Shown piece after piece: positions 1 through 9,871 of a DNA stretch of 64,000 nt; position 1 is the first letter of the stretch; each line of letters opens with the position of its first letter. Both the position numbers and the translations under genes were made by a program. Source of the stretch: Pararhizobium sp. IMCC3301 (GTDB lineage: Bacteria > Pseudomonadota > Alphaproteobacteria > Rhizobiales > GCA-2746425); the NCBI RefSeq assembly GCF_030758315.1, contig NZ_CP132336.1, positions 1,612,001-1,676,000 of the forward strand, read 5' to 3'. Under the pieces are notes generated by a model. The model saw only the letters and a program-made list of their open reading frames with translations, did no database searches and had not been told where the DNA came from.

Positions 1-1122
1 CCGGTGCTTCCACAGACCCGCCTTCCCGAGAAAATTGAATAAGGCCCGTCCCGAGGCGATACCGAATTTGTTGAGCCTTTGATGGAAGCGTTTTGCCAGG
101 CCCGAGGCTTGGTCTGAGGGCAATGCGGCAAAAGCCGCTTGTGCCTGTTCAAGAAAGTAAGTTCCGATCCGCTCGAATTTTCCGCTGAACTGCACATAGT
201 GGTTTAAGGGCCCACTCCCGGCAGACGATTGCGCCAGGCCGAGACCAAGCCGCAGATTCGCATTTTTAAGCTTTGCATCCGAGAACATCGGCGAAGCCAG
301 CAAAACCGGCCTGTTCAGCGCAAGACGTCCCAGCGTCCCTTTCGGGTGGGTTGAAAAGAACCTGCCGAGCAGTCCCGAAGCGTTGCCAATCCCCCTACCC
401 TGATCCGAGTTCAAAAGAATTCTCGGCGTTTCAATGCCGCCGGTACACAGCACAAATACCTTGCCGGAAATGTCCAGTGTCTTGTTGTTGCCGCATGCGA
501 ACCGTGCGGATATGGCCTGCCCTGTGCTGTCCTGCCGTTCAAAGGAAAGCAGCCGGCAGCCGCTCAGCATGTTGAAGCTGGAATGATCCGGGAGGCTATC
601 TTTCAAATAGGTGCCGGTGTTGAATGGCGGCGTGTTCCACTGGAACCGTTTGATCGAAATCTGTCCCGATGACTCAAGCGCAGCCCAAGCGTCATCGTCC
701 GCTATGCCGGTTTCAGTTTTCTTAAGATCCGCAATTGGAAGCAGGCCCAGAATACTCGCCGCTTCCTCGTAATGAGCGGCAATCGCTTCATATTCAAACG
801 GCCAGCCCTTTGCGGCGGTGATATCGGTTTCTTCCAGCGGTGCGCAACGCCCTGACCACAGATTCGAAGTACCGCCAATCTGCCAGCTGAGACCGAATTC
901 GACCGGGACCTGCTTGCCCCGGCTTTGAAACTGGAAATAGGGTGATGCATCGACATCAGGCAGGTCTCTGCCGGCTTCAATCAAAAGCACATTGTGTCCG
1001 CGCTCAAGCAATCGAAGGGCAGTGAAAGCGCCGGCAGGTCCGCTGCCGATGATGATAACTTCTGCAGCCTCAATTGCCGGAGCATCCGGTGCGATATCTG
1101 CCGCATCAATGATCTGGCCCAT
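1..1122 (-). CDS. GMC-type FAD-dependent oxidoreductase, partial (C-terminus outside window)
   Basis: The frame is open from an ATG at 1122 to the left edge (374 codons, no stop), so the C-terminus is missing. A dinucleotide-binding GSGPAG motif sits at about residues 26-31 after a short N-terminal tail, followed by a conserved acidic end of strand two (LLIEAG). A GGTSNLWSGR segment near residue 90 and an STHPKG segment further on are typical of GMC/glucose-methanol-choline-like flavoproteins that oxidise alcohols or sugars. A GGGGGAGGGCGG stretch upstream serves as ribosome binding site. It lies beside glycosyltransferase and sulfotransferase genes, so a role in modifying a glycan or a sugar precursor is inferred. 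The substrate cannot be read from the sequence. Confidence 0.8.
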   Translation of the reverse strand, partial: MGQIIDAADIAPDAPAIEAAEVIIIGSGPAGAFTALRLLERGHNVLLIEAGRDLPDVDASPYFQFQSRGKQVPVEFGLSWQIGGTSNLWSGRCAPLEETDITAAKGWPFEYEAIAAHYEEAASILGLLPIADLKKTETGIADDDAWAALESSGQISIKRFQWNTPPFNTGTYLKDSLPDHSSFNMLSGCRLLSFERQDSTGQAISARFACGNNKTLDISGKVFVLCTGGIETPRILLNSDQGRGIGNASGLLGRFFSTHPKGTLGRLALNRPVLLASPMFSDAKLKNANLRLGLGLAQSSAGSGPLNHYVQFSGKFERIGTYFLEQAQAAFAALPSDQASGLAKRFHQRLNKFGIASGRALFNFLGKAGLWKHR

Positions 1123-1194
1123 CAGCCGCCCTCCCCCTCAGGACCCGGTGCACATTTTAAGAATTCTGAACCATAACAATCCGGCTACCAACAC

Positions 1195-1983
1195 CTAAAT
1201 ATCGTAAATCTTGCAGAACTGGCCCAGATAGCTCGACGCCACAGGTTTACTGACAAGGCAATTCTCGCGCTTCAGTTTTCCCTGCCAGGCATGCATCAAA
1301 ATCGTGTTTTCCCGCACCGATGCTTTTGCCACACTGTCATCGCGTGTTGTCAGATGCGGTGCTTCTCCCGAGCGCAGCGGATAGAAAACCGCCTTGTCCT
1401 GGGCGCAGGACATTTTATTGTGGCGCGTGGCATAGTAAGTCAGCGCGCGCGGCCCGATATTGGTTCTGGTCGTCAGGCTCGGCTCTGTGCGTCCGATGCG
1501 AATTTCATATTCGCGATAGACGCGGCGGCGCAATGTCGACCACGGTGTTCTCAGCGGATCTGCCGAAATTCCGTTGTAATAATCCTGTGTCATGTCTGCA
1601 TCGGCCGGCAGCTTCAGCACCGCCCCATTGAGTTTCACATCGCTCAGCCAGCCGAACACATAATCGTCTTGCAACTCGTAGGGTTTAAGGAAAATACAAT
1701 CCAGATCGACCCATAGACCGATCGATTGCATCTGCCCGACGAGGCGGAAGATATTGGTGAACAGCGTATAGCGTTTGGCCGGAATGTAACGGTACGAATT
1801 GTCGCTTTCGGGAATGATTTCACGGGCGTCGCGAATGTCGATATGCAGATCAAGCTTTGCCAATTCCTCCGGAAAATAGGAATACACTGTCAGACTGTGG
1901 CCATGAGCCAGGATGGAGGCAACCGAGAGGCGCTCCAGCCAGGATACCGGCCCGTCCCAATATGAAAAAATATGCTGTTTCAA
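1195..1983 (-). CDS. Glycosyltransferase with DXD motif (GT32-like)
   Basis: This 262-residue protein has a DXD-type nucleotide-sugar/metal-binding motif (VDLDCIFL, residues 92-99) preceded by an FRL segment, as in the Gly_transf_sug/GT32-like superfamily. It opens with IFSYWDGP, similar to the first strand of capsular glycosyltransferases. It has no signal peptide and would act at the cytoplasmic face of the membrane. The start is a TTG at 1983; no in-frame ATG lies upstream and the next internal Met comes too late, because strand one would be lost. It is followed on the same strand by the GMC oxidoreductase 72 bp downstream. A role in a surface polysaccharide or glycolipid is inferred from context; donor and acceptor are unknown. 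Confidence 0.75.
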   Translation of the reverse strand: MKQHIFSYWDGPVSWLERLSVASILAHGHSLTVYSYFPEELAKLDLHIDIRDAREIIPESDNSYRYIPAKRYTLFTNIFRLVGQMQSIGLWVDLDCIFLKPYELQDDYVFGWLSDVKLNGAVLKLPADADMTQDYYNGISADPLRTPWSTLRRRVYREYEIRIGRTEPSLTTRTNIGPRALTYYATRHNKMSCAQDKAVFYPLRSGEAPHLTTRDDSVAKASVRENTILMHAWQGKLKRENCLVSKPVASSYLGQFCKIYDI

Positions 1984-2295
1984 AATATTCCGGTCCCGGG
2001 TTGCAGGGCATTGATATCAAAACGCTCGGACCGGCCTCATAGGTTGCAGCGGCGGCGATCAGGCGCCTTATTAGGTTGCGGACCCATTCCCATCAAGCAA
2101 AATCTGGCGCATCCGGTATGAAGACCCGCGCCTGTCAGCGCGTCCTTTCTGATTGATCTTCCGGGCAATGCCAAGCTATATCTGCGGCGCTATCCGGCTG
2201 TTGCATGAACCTCTCACGACCGGGCGCGCAACCTCGAAACCGGCACACGATCCGATCCGGGGCAGATCAGACAGACCATCCGCATTGGACGTTTC
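1984..2295. other. Divergent intergenic region between two glycosyltransferase genes
   Basis: These 312 bases separate two divergently transcribed glycosyltransferase genes, so both promoters should lie here. I see no RNA gene, no convincing reading frame with a ribosome binding site, and no strong inverted repeat. Confidence 0.4.
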
Positions 2296-3141
2296 ATGAA
2301 TATTCCCAAGATCATCTGGAGTTACTGGGAAGATGGGGCCGACAGTGCGCCTGACGTCGTCAAAACATGCTTTGCCTCCTGGAAAAAGCTGAACAGCGGC
2401 TATGACATCCGTATATTGGACAAAAACAGCTTTGCGCAGCATACTTCGGCATTGCGCTCGCTGGATCTGTTTCGCGACGATATTACGGTTGTCAAGCGGG
2501 CGAATCTCATCCGTCTCGCAGTGCTTCACGAGCATGGCGGTATCTGGGCTGACGCCACGCTGTTCTGCAACCAGGCTCTGGATGAATGGCTTCCGGACTA
2601 TTTGACCAGCGGATTTTTTGCCTTCCGGAACGAAAAGAAAGCGCGGGATGTCTGCACATGGTTTCTTGCTTCGCAGCCAGAGAATGCTTTGACTGCAGCA
2701 TTTCTGACGGAATACAGACGGAATTTTGAAGAAACGATTTATACCAATCAGGACAAACCCTACTATAAACCTGTCATCAAGCTGCTCTCACTGGTTCTCA
2801 ACCGCAACACCTATCTGTCTCAATTCTGGGTGCATCCCTGGCTTCGCCGGACGTTCAAGATGTATCCATATTTTCACATGCATTTCACCTTCAACAAGAT
2901 CATCTACAGGCGCGGTGAAGCTGATCAGATATGGCAGCGCACGCCGGTCTATTTCCGCTCCTGCTCAAGCTATCTGCGCAAAGCTGTCAGCGGCGGCACA
3001 GATATGGCGGAAATCGAGGACTTTATCCAATCGGCCGGCTCACCTGTTCACAAGCTGAACTGGCGCTCAAATTACAGCAGCGAACGCTGGCAGCAGGCCT
3101 TTGGCTTTCTGGATGCCTATGTCCGCTCGCACAGCAAATGA
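2296..3141 (+). CDS. Capsular polysaccharide synthesis-type glycosyltransferase
   Basis: 281 residues starting MNIPKIIWSYWEDG, the typical first strand of Caps_synth (GT32-like) proteins. The nucleotide-sugar site GGIWADATLF is at residues 81-90; the family's usual DXD is replaced by WADA. It carries no signal peptide and is probably a cytosolic or membrane-associated transferase acting on a surface polysaccharide. The next gene, a sulfotransferase, begins one base after its stop, so the two are almost certainly co-transcribed. This pairing suggests that the sugar it adds, or its product, becomes sulfated. Donor specificity is unknown. Confidence 0.85.
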   Translation: MNIPKIIWSYWEDGADSAPDVVKTCFASWKKLNSGYDIRILDKNSFAQHTSALRSLDLFRDDITVVKRANLIRLAVLHEHGGIWADATLFCNQALDEWLPDYLTSGFFAFRNEKKARDVCTWFLASQPENALTAAFLTEYRRNFEETIYTNQDKPYYKPVIKLLSLVLNRNTYLSQFWVHPWLRRTFKMYPYFHMHFTFNKIIYRRGEADQIWQRTPVYFRSCSSYLRKAVSGGTDMAEIEDFIQSAGSPVHKLNWRSNYSSERWQQAFGFLDAYVRSHSK

Positions 3142-3142
3142 C

Positions 3143-3892
3143 ATGATCATATCGCACAGACATAAATTCATCTTCCTTCACTGCCGCAAATCCGCCGGCA
3201 GTTCCTTCAAGATCAGCACTTCGCGTTATCTGGGACCCGACGATCTTGTGATTGGCGGACTGAAAGACGGTTTGCAGCATGGTATCCGCCCGCCGCGAGG
3301 CATGGTCCGGACCGCCTATCGTCACCCTCACTGGCCCTCGGTAATGTTTAAACTGGCACGCGGATCGTATTGGAGTTTTGTCTCTGACAGTATCAAGCAA
3401 CACTATGTTTCAAGCCTGGGCGCTATACCCGAACATGCTTCCGCCGCAGCGGTAAAGGCCGCCTTTCCGGAAGAATGGCAGCGCTACAAAAAAATCTGCA
3501 TTGTCCGCAATCCCTGGGATCAGTTGTGGAGCGAATATAAATGGCGTTTCAAACGCAAAGCCTTCAAGTCCGGCTTTGACGACTTTGTAAAACGCCAGGA
3601 GCAGGTGGGACACAGCGACCGATATAATTTGAACTGGGATATCTACACCATCGACAACACGGTTAGCGTTGACAGGATCCTTTATTATGAGAACCTGAGC
3701 CAGGATATGGCAGACACCTTTGCCTGGCTCAGCATTGACTGGGATGGCTGGACGCCAAACGCCAAATCAACCGCCCAAGAGGCCGGGCTGGAGGCTGCGG
3801 ACAATTATCGCGCTCACTATACAGATGAGACCAGAGCCATTGTTGCACGCATCCGCCAAAGGGAAATCGAACAGTTCAATTATGTGTTCTGA
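3143..3892 (+). CDS. Sulfotransferase family protein
   Basis: I chose the ATG at 3143 (249 residues), one base after the upstream stop, over an in-frame TTG inside the previous gene. The PAPS 5'-phosphosulfate loop is HCRKSAGSSF (residues 13-22) and the 3'-phosphate site is VRNPWDQLWS (121-130). Both are hallmarks of Sulfotransfer_2-like carbohydrate sulfotransferases, which move sulfate from PAPS to a sugar hydroxyl. It is coupled to the capsular glycosyltransferase upstream and runs convergently towards a GT4 gene 6 bp away. Sulfation of a surface glycan is inferred. The exact acceptor is not visible. Confidence 0.82.
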   Translation: MIISHRHKFIFLHCRKSAGSSFKISTSRYLGPDDLVIGGLKDGLQHGIRPPRGMVRTAYRHPHWPSVMFKLARGSYWSFVSDSIKQHYVSSLGAIPEHASAAAVKAAFPEEWQRYKKICIVRNPWDQLWSEYKWRFKRKAFKSGFDDFVKRQEQVGHSDRYNLNWDIYTIDNTVSVDRILYYENLSQDMADTFAWLSIDWDGWTPNAKSTAQEAGLEAADNYRAHYTDETRAIVARIRQREIEQFNYVF

Positions 3893-3898
3893 TGCGCT

Positions 3899-4939
3899 TC
3901 AGATGGTCTGCAGAAAGCTTATATACTGATTGATGATCGCCTGTTTGGAAAACCCGCTTTGCCATTTCAGGAAACCGGCCTTGGCCACTGCAGCGCGCCG
4001 CTCATCATCTTGCGCCAACGCACTGATGGCTGCGGCCAGAGCCTGATGATCGTCTATCGCGACAAGAGTTCCGACTGAATGCGTCTCGCCCAAAAGCCAG
4101 CTTGGCCCTTCCGATGCGGTGGCCACCACCGCCACATTCTTCGACCACGCCTCAATCACCACATTCGACAAGGGCTCATGGCGCGATGGTACCGCGCAAA
4201 GGTCGGCCTGCTCCAGCAGCGAAGACTGGTCGTGCCGCCAGCCCAGAAAACGGATTCGCGAGGCAACATCAAGTTGTCCGGCCAATTGCCGCAACGCTCC
4301 TTCCTCCTCACCGGCACCGGCCAGCCAGAGCACCGCATCCGGAACGGTTTCCATCGCCCGGATCAAGGTATCAAATCCTTTTGAGGGATGCAGCCGGCCG
4401 CAGGCCAGAACCACAAATGCATCTTCGGCCGTATCGAAATCCGCCCGGCGCACCGGTGGCGCCGCTGGCAACTCGCCAAAATTGGAAATTGTACTGGTCC
4501 TGGTTTCATTCCAGCCCTGTTCTATCACATGCCGTTCCAGATCTGGCGTGTTGCAGATGATCCAGTCGAAACCGGCATAATATTTCAATGGATAATAGCC
4601 ACCAAACCTGGCAACCCGCTTGTAGGACCCAGCTGGAATTCTCCGCGCAGCGCGGTTCATCCAGGCCAGCACGACATCGGGCTGCTTTGCTGCCAGCGCC
4701 TTTCGAAAAGTTCTGGTGGCCTGCCAGCCCAAAATACCCTTGCCGAAATCAAATTGCTGCACGGTAAGGCCAGCATCGGACAATTCTTCAAATCGCTCCC
4801 GGTCGCGCCCGATAAACAGGGACTGCCGCAACCCGGCCTCATGCAGGGCGATTGCCAGCTTGACAAAAAACCGCTCCGCGCCACCATGCGCCTCGCCGAC
4901 AATGGCCTGTGCCAGCATGATGGTTTCAACAGGCTTCAT
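3899..4939 (-). CDS. Glycosyltransferase family 4 protein
   Basis: A two-domain GT-B enzyme. The N-terminal half starts ETIMLAQAIVGEAHGGAERFF, with the GGAE acceptor-domain loop of GT4. The C-terminal half has VVLACGRLHPSKGFD and the donor-binding segment ADLCAVPSRHEPLSNVVIEAW, which includes the EPLSNVVIEA form of the EX7E motif. It would transfer a sugar from an activated nucleotide donor during glycan assembly at the inner membrane. I chose the ATG at 4939 (346 residues); an in-frame GTG at 4960 is possible but neither has a strong ribosome binding site. It is convergent with the sulfotransferase gene. Donor and linkage are unknown. Confidence 0.88.
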   Translation of the reverse strand: MKPVETIMLAQAIVGEAHGGAERFFVKLAIALHEAGLRQSLFIGRDRERFEELSDAGLTVQQFDFGKGILGWQATRTFRKALAAKQPDVVLAWMNRAARRIPAGSYKRVARFGGYYPLKYYAGFDWIICNTPDLERHVIEQGWNETRTSTISNFGELPAAPPVRRADFDTAEDAFVVLACGRLHPSKGFDTLIRAMETVPDAVLWLAGAGEEEGALRQLAGQLDVASRIRFLGWRHDQSSLLEQADLCAVPSRHEPLSNVVIEAWSKNVAVVATASEGPSWLLGETHSVGTLVAIDDHQALAAAISALAQDDERRAAVAKAGFLKWQSGFSKQAIINQYISFLQTI

Positions 4940-5015
4940 CGGGTAGGACTCACGGGGCACGACTCATGTGGCTGTTTATGCAAAAAGGGGATGATCTGAA
5001 AAGGAGCGTGCAACC

Positions 5016-5534
5016 ATGTTAGAGCAGTCACTGGATGGCGTCGAGGCCCTGCTGCTGGTTGGCGGACCTGCTGGTTGCGGCAAGACAACAATTGCCCAAA
5101 CCATTGTTGACGCACCTGGCCAATTCGAGCTTCCAGCATCCTGTCCGCTGCCTTTTCACCGCACTGACTGGAAATCTTTGGAAGCAAAACACTTCCGCGA
5201 GGGAACAGTGATTGTCGAATTTGCCACCAACAAATTGAACGACCCGGTTCAATTGCAGAAGATCAGCGATTTCATCGATGGATTGCAGAAAGCCGCCCCT
5301 ATCATGGGCACCTATGTCAGCGTCATTGACCGAAAAACTCTGCTGAGACGCTATTTTCAGCGCATGACGGCCTGGCACTTTCTCCATGCCGGAAAATGGA
5401 AGTCTCTGTCGCGTTATCTTCTGGCCGGAGGGTCGGACGATTTCGGCATCGCCGCCTGGAACCGCCTGTTGGACAGCAAATCCCTCGCTCGCCAGGCTTG
5501 GCCCATCTCCCGGCGCGCCGGGAGAGTTCAATAA
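5016..5534 (+). CDS. Small P-loop NTP-binding protein of unknown function
   Basis: 172 residues from an ATG with a good AAGGAGCG ribosome binding site eight bases upstream. A clear Walker A motif, GGPAGCGKTT, lies at residues 16-25, directly after the first strand. The rest shows a weak Walker B-like strand (GTVIVEFATNK, roughly residues 64-74), then a helical region rich in Arg and aromatic residues. Size and P-loop position fit a small nucleotide kinase or AAA-like NTPase, but I do not recognise the family. It is flanked by glycosyltransferase and sulfotransferase genes, so a link to glycan modification or PAPS supply is possible but unproven. Confidence 0.65.
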   Translation: MLEQSLDGVEALLLVGGPAGCGKTTIAQTIVDAPGQFELPASCPLPFHRTDWKSLEAKHFREGTVIVEFATNKLNDPVQLQKISDFIDGLQKAAPIMGTYVSVIDRKTLLRRYFQRMTAWHFLHAGKWKSLSRYLLAGGSDDFGIAAWNRLLDSKSLARQAWPISRRAGRVQ

Positions 5535-5573
5535 GCCGACCGCGGCAGAAACCTGCAACAAATCAGACAGCCG

Positions 5574-6170
5574 CTACCTGGTAACATTGACTTTCTTGAA
5601 ATCGAAATTTCTGAAGTGATAATCCGGCTTCAGAAATGTCGTCAGTTTCCTGATGTCATCCGTGTCGATATTGAAATGGATAAATCTCGGCTTGTCGCGG
5701 AAAAACTCCATCGTTTCCCGCTTGTGGGCTTCATTGATCTGCCGCCATACATCAGCCAGTTCACTCTTGTCGACTTTGAAATAACGCGCCTGGCGGTCTG
5801 CAAAATCACTATGATTGAAACGGGATTTGATCCAGTCATCCAAAGGCCTGTCATTATAGACAAAGTATGAATCCGGGTAATATTCGTAAAATTCTTCGTA
5901 ATACTTGTTAGCTTCCGTATAGGCCGTGTCGGAGGCAATCAGCAGGTCTGAAAAGGCTTCAAACTTCGTAAGATACCTCAAGGGGTCCCGTTGCCGAATT
6001 ACATTTTGCTCAATAATTGTTGCAGCATATAGGCCATTGTCATGAGAATGAATTGATCTAACGCTATTCTTCTTCAAGAAATGATGCAGCGCAGTTGTTC
6101 CACAATGGCTAAAACCGACAAAAAATATCTTGTTTTTCCGAACTCCAACCGGGATCAGCCGCCTGATCAT
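5574..6170 (-). CDS. Sulfotransferase-like protein downstream of nadC
   Basis: 198 residues from the ATG at 6170, which has a GGAG eight bases upstream; a GTG at 6200 overlapping the nadC stop is the alternative. The P-loop-like PAPS site FFVGFSHCGTTALHHFL is near the N-terminus (residues 16-32) and a 3'-phosphate-like segment YNDRPLDDWIKSRF follows mid-protein. Both match sulfotransferase folds. The protein is short compared with typical family members of about 250-300 residues. It is less GC-rich than its neighbours, hinting at horizontal transfer. It sits 26 bp after nadC and may be read from the nad promoter, or it may belong to the glycan-sulfation genes on its other side. Confidence 0.7.
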   Translation of the reverse strand: MIRRLIPVGVRKNKIFFVGFSHCGTTALHHFLKKNSVRSIHSHDNGLYAATIIEQNVIRQRDPLRYLTKFEAFSDLLIASDTAYTEANKYYEEFYEYYPDSYFVYNDRPLDDWIKSRFNHSDFADRQARYFKVDKSELADVWRQINEAHKRETMEFFRDKPRFIHFNIDTDDIRKLTTFLKPDYHFRNFDFKKVNVTR

Positions 6171-6196
6171 ATCTCTAACTCCAACGCGATATTTCC

Positions 6197-7075
6197 TCAC
6201 CCAATTTGCGCATCCAGCCCTAAATCCAATACGGGCGATGAATGTGTGATCCAGCCGGTGGAAATATAGTCAACTCCAGCTTCAGCAATCCTGGCAATTG
6301 TGTCCAATTTTACACCACCGGAAGCTTCTGTTTTTGTGACGGGACTCATTTTTAACACCATTGCCACTGCTTTTTTCAGCATTGCTGCATTCATATTGTC
6401 CAACAACACAACATCGGGCTTTGCAGACAGCGCCTCCTCCAGTTGCTCAAGCGTATCAACCTCGACTTCAATCTTGACAAGATGACCAACATAGGCGCGC
6501 GCCGCTTCGATTGTTGCCGCAACACTGCCCACAACCGCTATGTGGTTGTCCTTGATCAGCACCGCATCATCAAGTCCGAAACGGTGGTTGGAGCCACCGC
6601 CACAGCGCACCGCATATTTTTCAAAGGCGCGCAAACCGGGAGTGGTCTTGCGGGTACAGCAGACACGGGCTTTGGTATGGGCAATTTGTGCAGCAAATTG
6701 GGCCGTGGCGGTTGCGATTCCGCTGAGATGGCCAAGATAATTCAGCGCCACGCGTTCCGCCGACAGAACATCGCGGGCGCGCCCGCTGATTTGCGCTACA
6801 ACGGCTCCGGGTGTGACCGGATCGCCGTCATCAATCAGGGTTTCAAACCGGATCTGCGGATTGATCGCCCGGAACGCAGCGCGGGCAAGCGGCAGACCGG
6901 CGATCACTCCAGGCTGGCGCGATGCGATGACCACATCCGCCATGGCATCCGGCGGTATCGTCGCCAGCGTCGTAATATCTCCAGCCCGGCCGAGATCTTC
7001 CTGCAGCGCCGCGCGCACTGCATCATCCACCATCACGCGCGGCAATTCCGGCTTATAGGTTTGCTGTTCGCTCAT
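6197..7075 (-). CDS. nadC: Nicotinate-nucleotide pyrophosphorylase (carboxylating)
   Basis: Quinolinate phosphoribosyltransferase converts quinolinate and PRPP to nicotinate mononucleotide, CO2 and pyrophosphate, the third step of de novo NAD synthesis. The 292-residue length is normal. Seen in the sequence: the N-terminal [14 protein letters not shown] segment, [36 protein letters not shown] and a C-terminal EASGGV segment, all PRPP- and quinolinate-binding signatures. It starts 9 bp after the nadB stop, and the three nad genes form one operon under the palindromic operator upstream of nadA. Confidence 0.97.
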   Translation of the reverse strand: MSEQQTYKPELPRVMVDDAVRAALQEDLGRAGDITTLATIPPDAMADVVIASRQPGVIAGLPLARAAFRAINPQIRFETLIDDGDPVTPGAVVAQISGRARDVLSAERVALNYLGHLSGIATATAQFAAQIAHTKARVCCTRKTTPGLRAFEKYAVRCGGGSNHRFGLDDAVLIKDNHIAVVGSVAATIEAARAYVGHLVKIEVEVDTLEQLEEALSAKPDVVLLDNMNAAMLKKAVAMVLKMSPVTKTEASGGVKLDTIARIAEAGVDYISTGWITHSSPVLDLGLDAQIG

Positions 7076-7084
7076 AACACTCCG

Positions 7085-8677
7085 TCAGGCGGCCCGTAGC
7101 AGCGCCGATGCGACAATCGCGTCAACATCTTCAAGGGTGAGAAATGTGCGGTGATGCCACACCTCGGAAGTCTCCGGGAAATCCAGCCGCATATGGCCGC
7201 CGCGGCTTTCCTCCCGGGCGAAGGCCGCCGCAGCGATGCAGCGTGCAACCAGGGCCATATTGGCCAGTCGGGGCATTAAAGGCCGGTTGTTCAGTCCCTC
7301 AAAGATTTCCAGCGCCTTGCGCAAACCCGGGCCATCCCGCGCCACGCCGACGTGATCGGACATGGTTTTGCGGATCAGCGCGACAACGTCCTCATCCACC
7401 TCCGTGAGATCTGTCAGTTCAGGCATTGGCTCATCCGGCCAGCGATGGCGTTGTGGCGATGGCAAAGAGCCCTGAAGATCCTGGGCGATGCGTGTGGCAA
7501 ACACCACCGCTTCCAACAGCGAGTTGGAGGCCAGCCGGTTGGCACCATGGGCCCCGGTTGAAGCGGTCTCGCCGCAGGCCCACAGCCCGTCGACCGACGT
7601 GCGGCCCCTTACATCAACATGCACCCCGCCCATATGATAATGCTCGGCCGGAATCACCGGGATCGGATCTGTTACTGGATCAATGCCTGCCGACATGCAG
7701 GAGGCATAAACCGTTGGAAACTGCTCGGGAAATTTGGCACCGACACTTTGCCGGCAATCCAGAAAAGCGCCTTCCCCGGACAGAACCTGGGCATGAATCG
7801 CTCGGGCGACGATATCCCGGGGGGCTAGTTCCGCATCTTCATGAATCTCGAGCATGAAACGCTTTCCGGCATTGTCGATCAGATAGGCGCCTTCGCCGCG
7901 CAATGCTTCGGTGGCAAGCGGAGCCGGATCGCGGCCGATATTGATCGCGGTCGGATGAAACTGGACAAATTCCAGATCCGCCAGAATTGCGCCGGCGTGG
8001 GCCGCCATGGCTATGCCACCGCCGCGCGCCTGCTGCGGGTTGGTTGTCACCGCGTAGAGCCCGCCGACACCGCCGGATGACAGCACCACAGCGCGAGCCG
8101 GCAACAGCAAGCGATTGGTCAGTCCGCCGCGCAGATCCTGCGCCACAATACCGCTGACCTGCTTGCCATTCATGCGCAGACGCTCGCCGACAAACCCTTC
8201 CAGCACCCGGATCGACGGCAGTTTGCGCACCGCCGCTATCAGCGCGCTCATGATCGCGGCACCTGCCATATCACCACGCACGCGGACAATGCGGCGTTGT
8301 GAATGAGCCGCTTCACGCGACAGTTTCAGATGGCCCTCCAGATCGGTGTCGAACGGCACGCCATACGCCAGCAGATCGTGAATCCGGTCCGAAGCTTCCG
8401 ACGCCATCACTCTGGCGATTTTCTCATCCACCAGCCCCGCTCCGGCGGCAATCGTATCGGCCACATGGGCCTCGGCGCTGTCACCAGGCGACATCGCAGC
8501 GGCAATTCCGCCCTGTGCCCATGCCGATGAAGCACCCTCGCCGATCGGTGCCGATGTCAGAACAGTGACCGGTCTGGGCGCCAGCTTAAGCGCGCAGAAC
8601 AGTCCGGCAAGACCACCACCGACAATCACCACATCATCAATGCCGTCACTGGAATGAGGCGTCAGAACTTCAACCAT
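7085..8677 (-). CDS. nadB: L-aspartate oxidase
   Basis: FAD enzyme that oxidises L-aspartate to iminoaspartate, first step of de novo NAD synthesis; NadA uses the product. The 530-residue protein opens with a dinucleotide-binding GGGLAGL motif near residue 21. It carries the [12 protein letters not shown] segment, the GGGIAMA loop and the [15 protein letters not shown] motif of the aspartate oxidase/succinate dehydrogenase flavoprotein family. It starts 6 bp after the nadA stop, consistent with translational coupling within nadABC. Regulation by the NadQ-like repressor encoded nearby is inferred from the shared operator. Confidence 0.97.
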   Translation of the reverse strand: MVEVLTPHSSDGIDDVVIVGGGLAGLFCALKLAPRPVTVLTSAPIGEGASSAWAQGGIAAAMSPGDSAEAHVADTIAAGAGLVDEKIARVMASEASDRIHDLLAYGVPFDTDLEGHLKLSREAAHSQRRIVRVRGDMAGAAIMSALIAAVRKLPSIRVLEGFVGERLRMNGKQVSGIVAQDLRGGLTNRLLLPARAVVLSSGGVGGLYAVTTNPQQARGGGIAMAAHAGAILADLEFVQFHPTAINIGRDPAPLATEALRGEGAYLIDNAGKRFMLEIHEDAELAPRDIVARAIHAQVLSGEGAFLDCRQSVGAKFPEQFPTVYASCMSAGIDPVTDPIPVIPAEHYHMGGVHVDVRGRTSVDGLWACGETASTGAHGANRLASNSLLEAVVFATRIAQDLQGSLPSPQRHRWPDEPMPELTDLTEVDEDVVALIRKTMSDHVGVARDGPGLRKALEIFEGLNNRPLMPRLANMALVARCIAAAAFAREESRGGHMRLDFPETSEVWHHRTFLTLEDVDAIVASALLRAA

Positions 8678-8683
8678 GATGTA

Positions 8684-9793
8684 TTAATTCTTCCAGTTGA
8701 TCATGCGCTCAACAGAATTGCGGGCCCGTTCCGCAACTGCCGGATCAATCAGAACCTCTTCTTCCATGGTCAACAGGCAATCCAGAATATTGGCCAGCGT
8801 AATGCGCTTCATATGTGGACACAGATTGCAGGGTTTGATGAAATTCACTTCCGGCACTTCCGCCGCCACATTGCTGGCCATCGAGCACTCGGTGACCATC
8901 ACAACCTTGTCCGGGCGCTTGTCTTTGACCCAATTGATCATATGAGCCGTTGATCCGGTGAAATCCGCTTCCGCGATCACATCGGGTGGACATTCCGGAT
9001 GGGCGATAATTTTGATGGAAGGATCATTTTCGCGATATTTGCGCAGCTCTTCGCCGGTGAACCGCTCATGCACTTCACAAGCGCCCTTCCACGAGATGAT
9101 TTCAACATCGGTCTGGCTGGCAACATAACTGGCGAGATACTGGTCCGGCAGAAAAATCACCTTGGGCACACCCAGGCTTTCCACAATCTGCACCGCATTG
9201 GAGGAGGTGCAGCAGATGTCCACCTCGGCCTTCACTTCGGCAGTAGTGTTGACATAGGCAACCACCGGAACGCCCGGATAGGCCTCGCGCAGCAATCTCA
9301 CATCCGCCCCGTTGATGGACGATGCCAGCGAACATCCGGCACGGCTGTCGGGTATCAGAACAGTTTTCTGCGGGTTCAGCATTTTGGACGTTTCCGCCAT
9401 GAAATGCACACCGCACTGGACGATGATATCGGCATCCACCTTGCCCGCCTCAATGGCCAGCTGCAGACTGTCGCCGACAAAATCGGCAACGCCGTGGAAA
9501 ATTTCGGGAGTCTGATAATTATGCGCCAGAATCACCGCGTTGCGCTGCTTTTTCAGTCTGTTGATATGATAGATCAGCGGCGCAAAGACCGGCCATTCGA
9601 TCGCCGGAATCTGATCCTTGACCTTGTCATAAATCGGTGCCGTCGCCTTCGCTATGGCATCCGTATAGGTCAGGTCCGGCATCGGCAGAATGCCGAAGCG
9701 CTCAGCCGCGCTCTGTGCTGTCGCGCTATAACCGGTCCGGGGAGATAATCGCTGTGAATCATCGCCACCGAGTGCTGCAGGTATTGTGGACAT
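8684..9793 (-). CDS. nadA: Quinolinate synthase A
   Basis: Condenses iminoaspartate with dihydroxyacetone phosphate to quinolinate using a [4Fe-4S] cluster. The 369-residue protein contains the family segments [31 protein letters not shown] and [12 protein letters not shown], which supply conserved cysteines for the cluster. I chose the ATG at 9793 because a GGAGGG sits just upstream; an in-frame GTG at 9805 lies inside that ribosome binding site. It is the first gene of the nadABC operon. A 19-bp palindrome at 9872-9890 overlaps its probable -10 region. Confidence 0.97.
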   Translation of the reverse strand: MSTIPAALGGDDSQRLSPRTGYSATAQSAAERFGILPMPDLTYTDAIAKATAPIYDKVKDQIPAIEWPVFAPLIYHINRLKKQRNAVILAHNYQTPEIFHGVADFVGDSLQLAIEAGKVDADIIVQCGVHFMAETSKMLNPQKTVLIPDSRAGCSLASSINGADVRLLREAYPGVPVVAYVNTTAEVKAEVDICCTSSNAVQIVESLGVPKVIFLPDQYLASYVASQTDVEIISWKGACEVHERFTGEELRKYRENDPSIKIIAHPECPPDVIAEADFTGSTAHMINWVKDKRPDKVVMVTECSMASNVAAEVPEVNFIKPCNLCPHMKRITLANILDCLLTMEEEVLIDPAVAERARNSVERMINWKN

Positions 9794-9871
9794 GTCGCCC
9801 TCCACTGGTCAGGACCTCAAAAATGCGCCGGACAGAGGGTCCGCCAGAGCATCATCACGGTCTTTCATACT

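Noticed and set aside
6171-6200. GTG start at 6200 for the sulfotransferase overlapping the nadC stop
   Set aside because: The ATG at 6170 has a well-spaced GGAG, while the GTG has no ribosome binding site.
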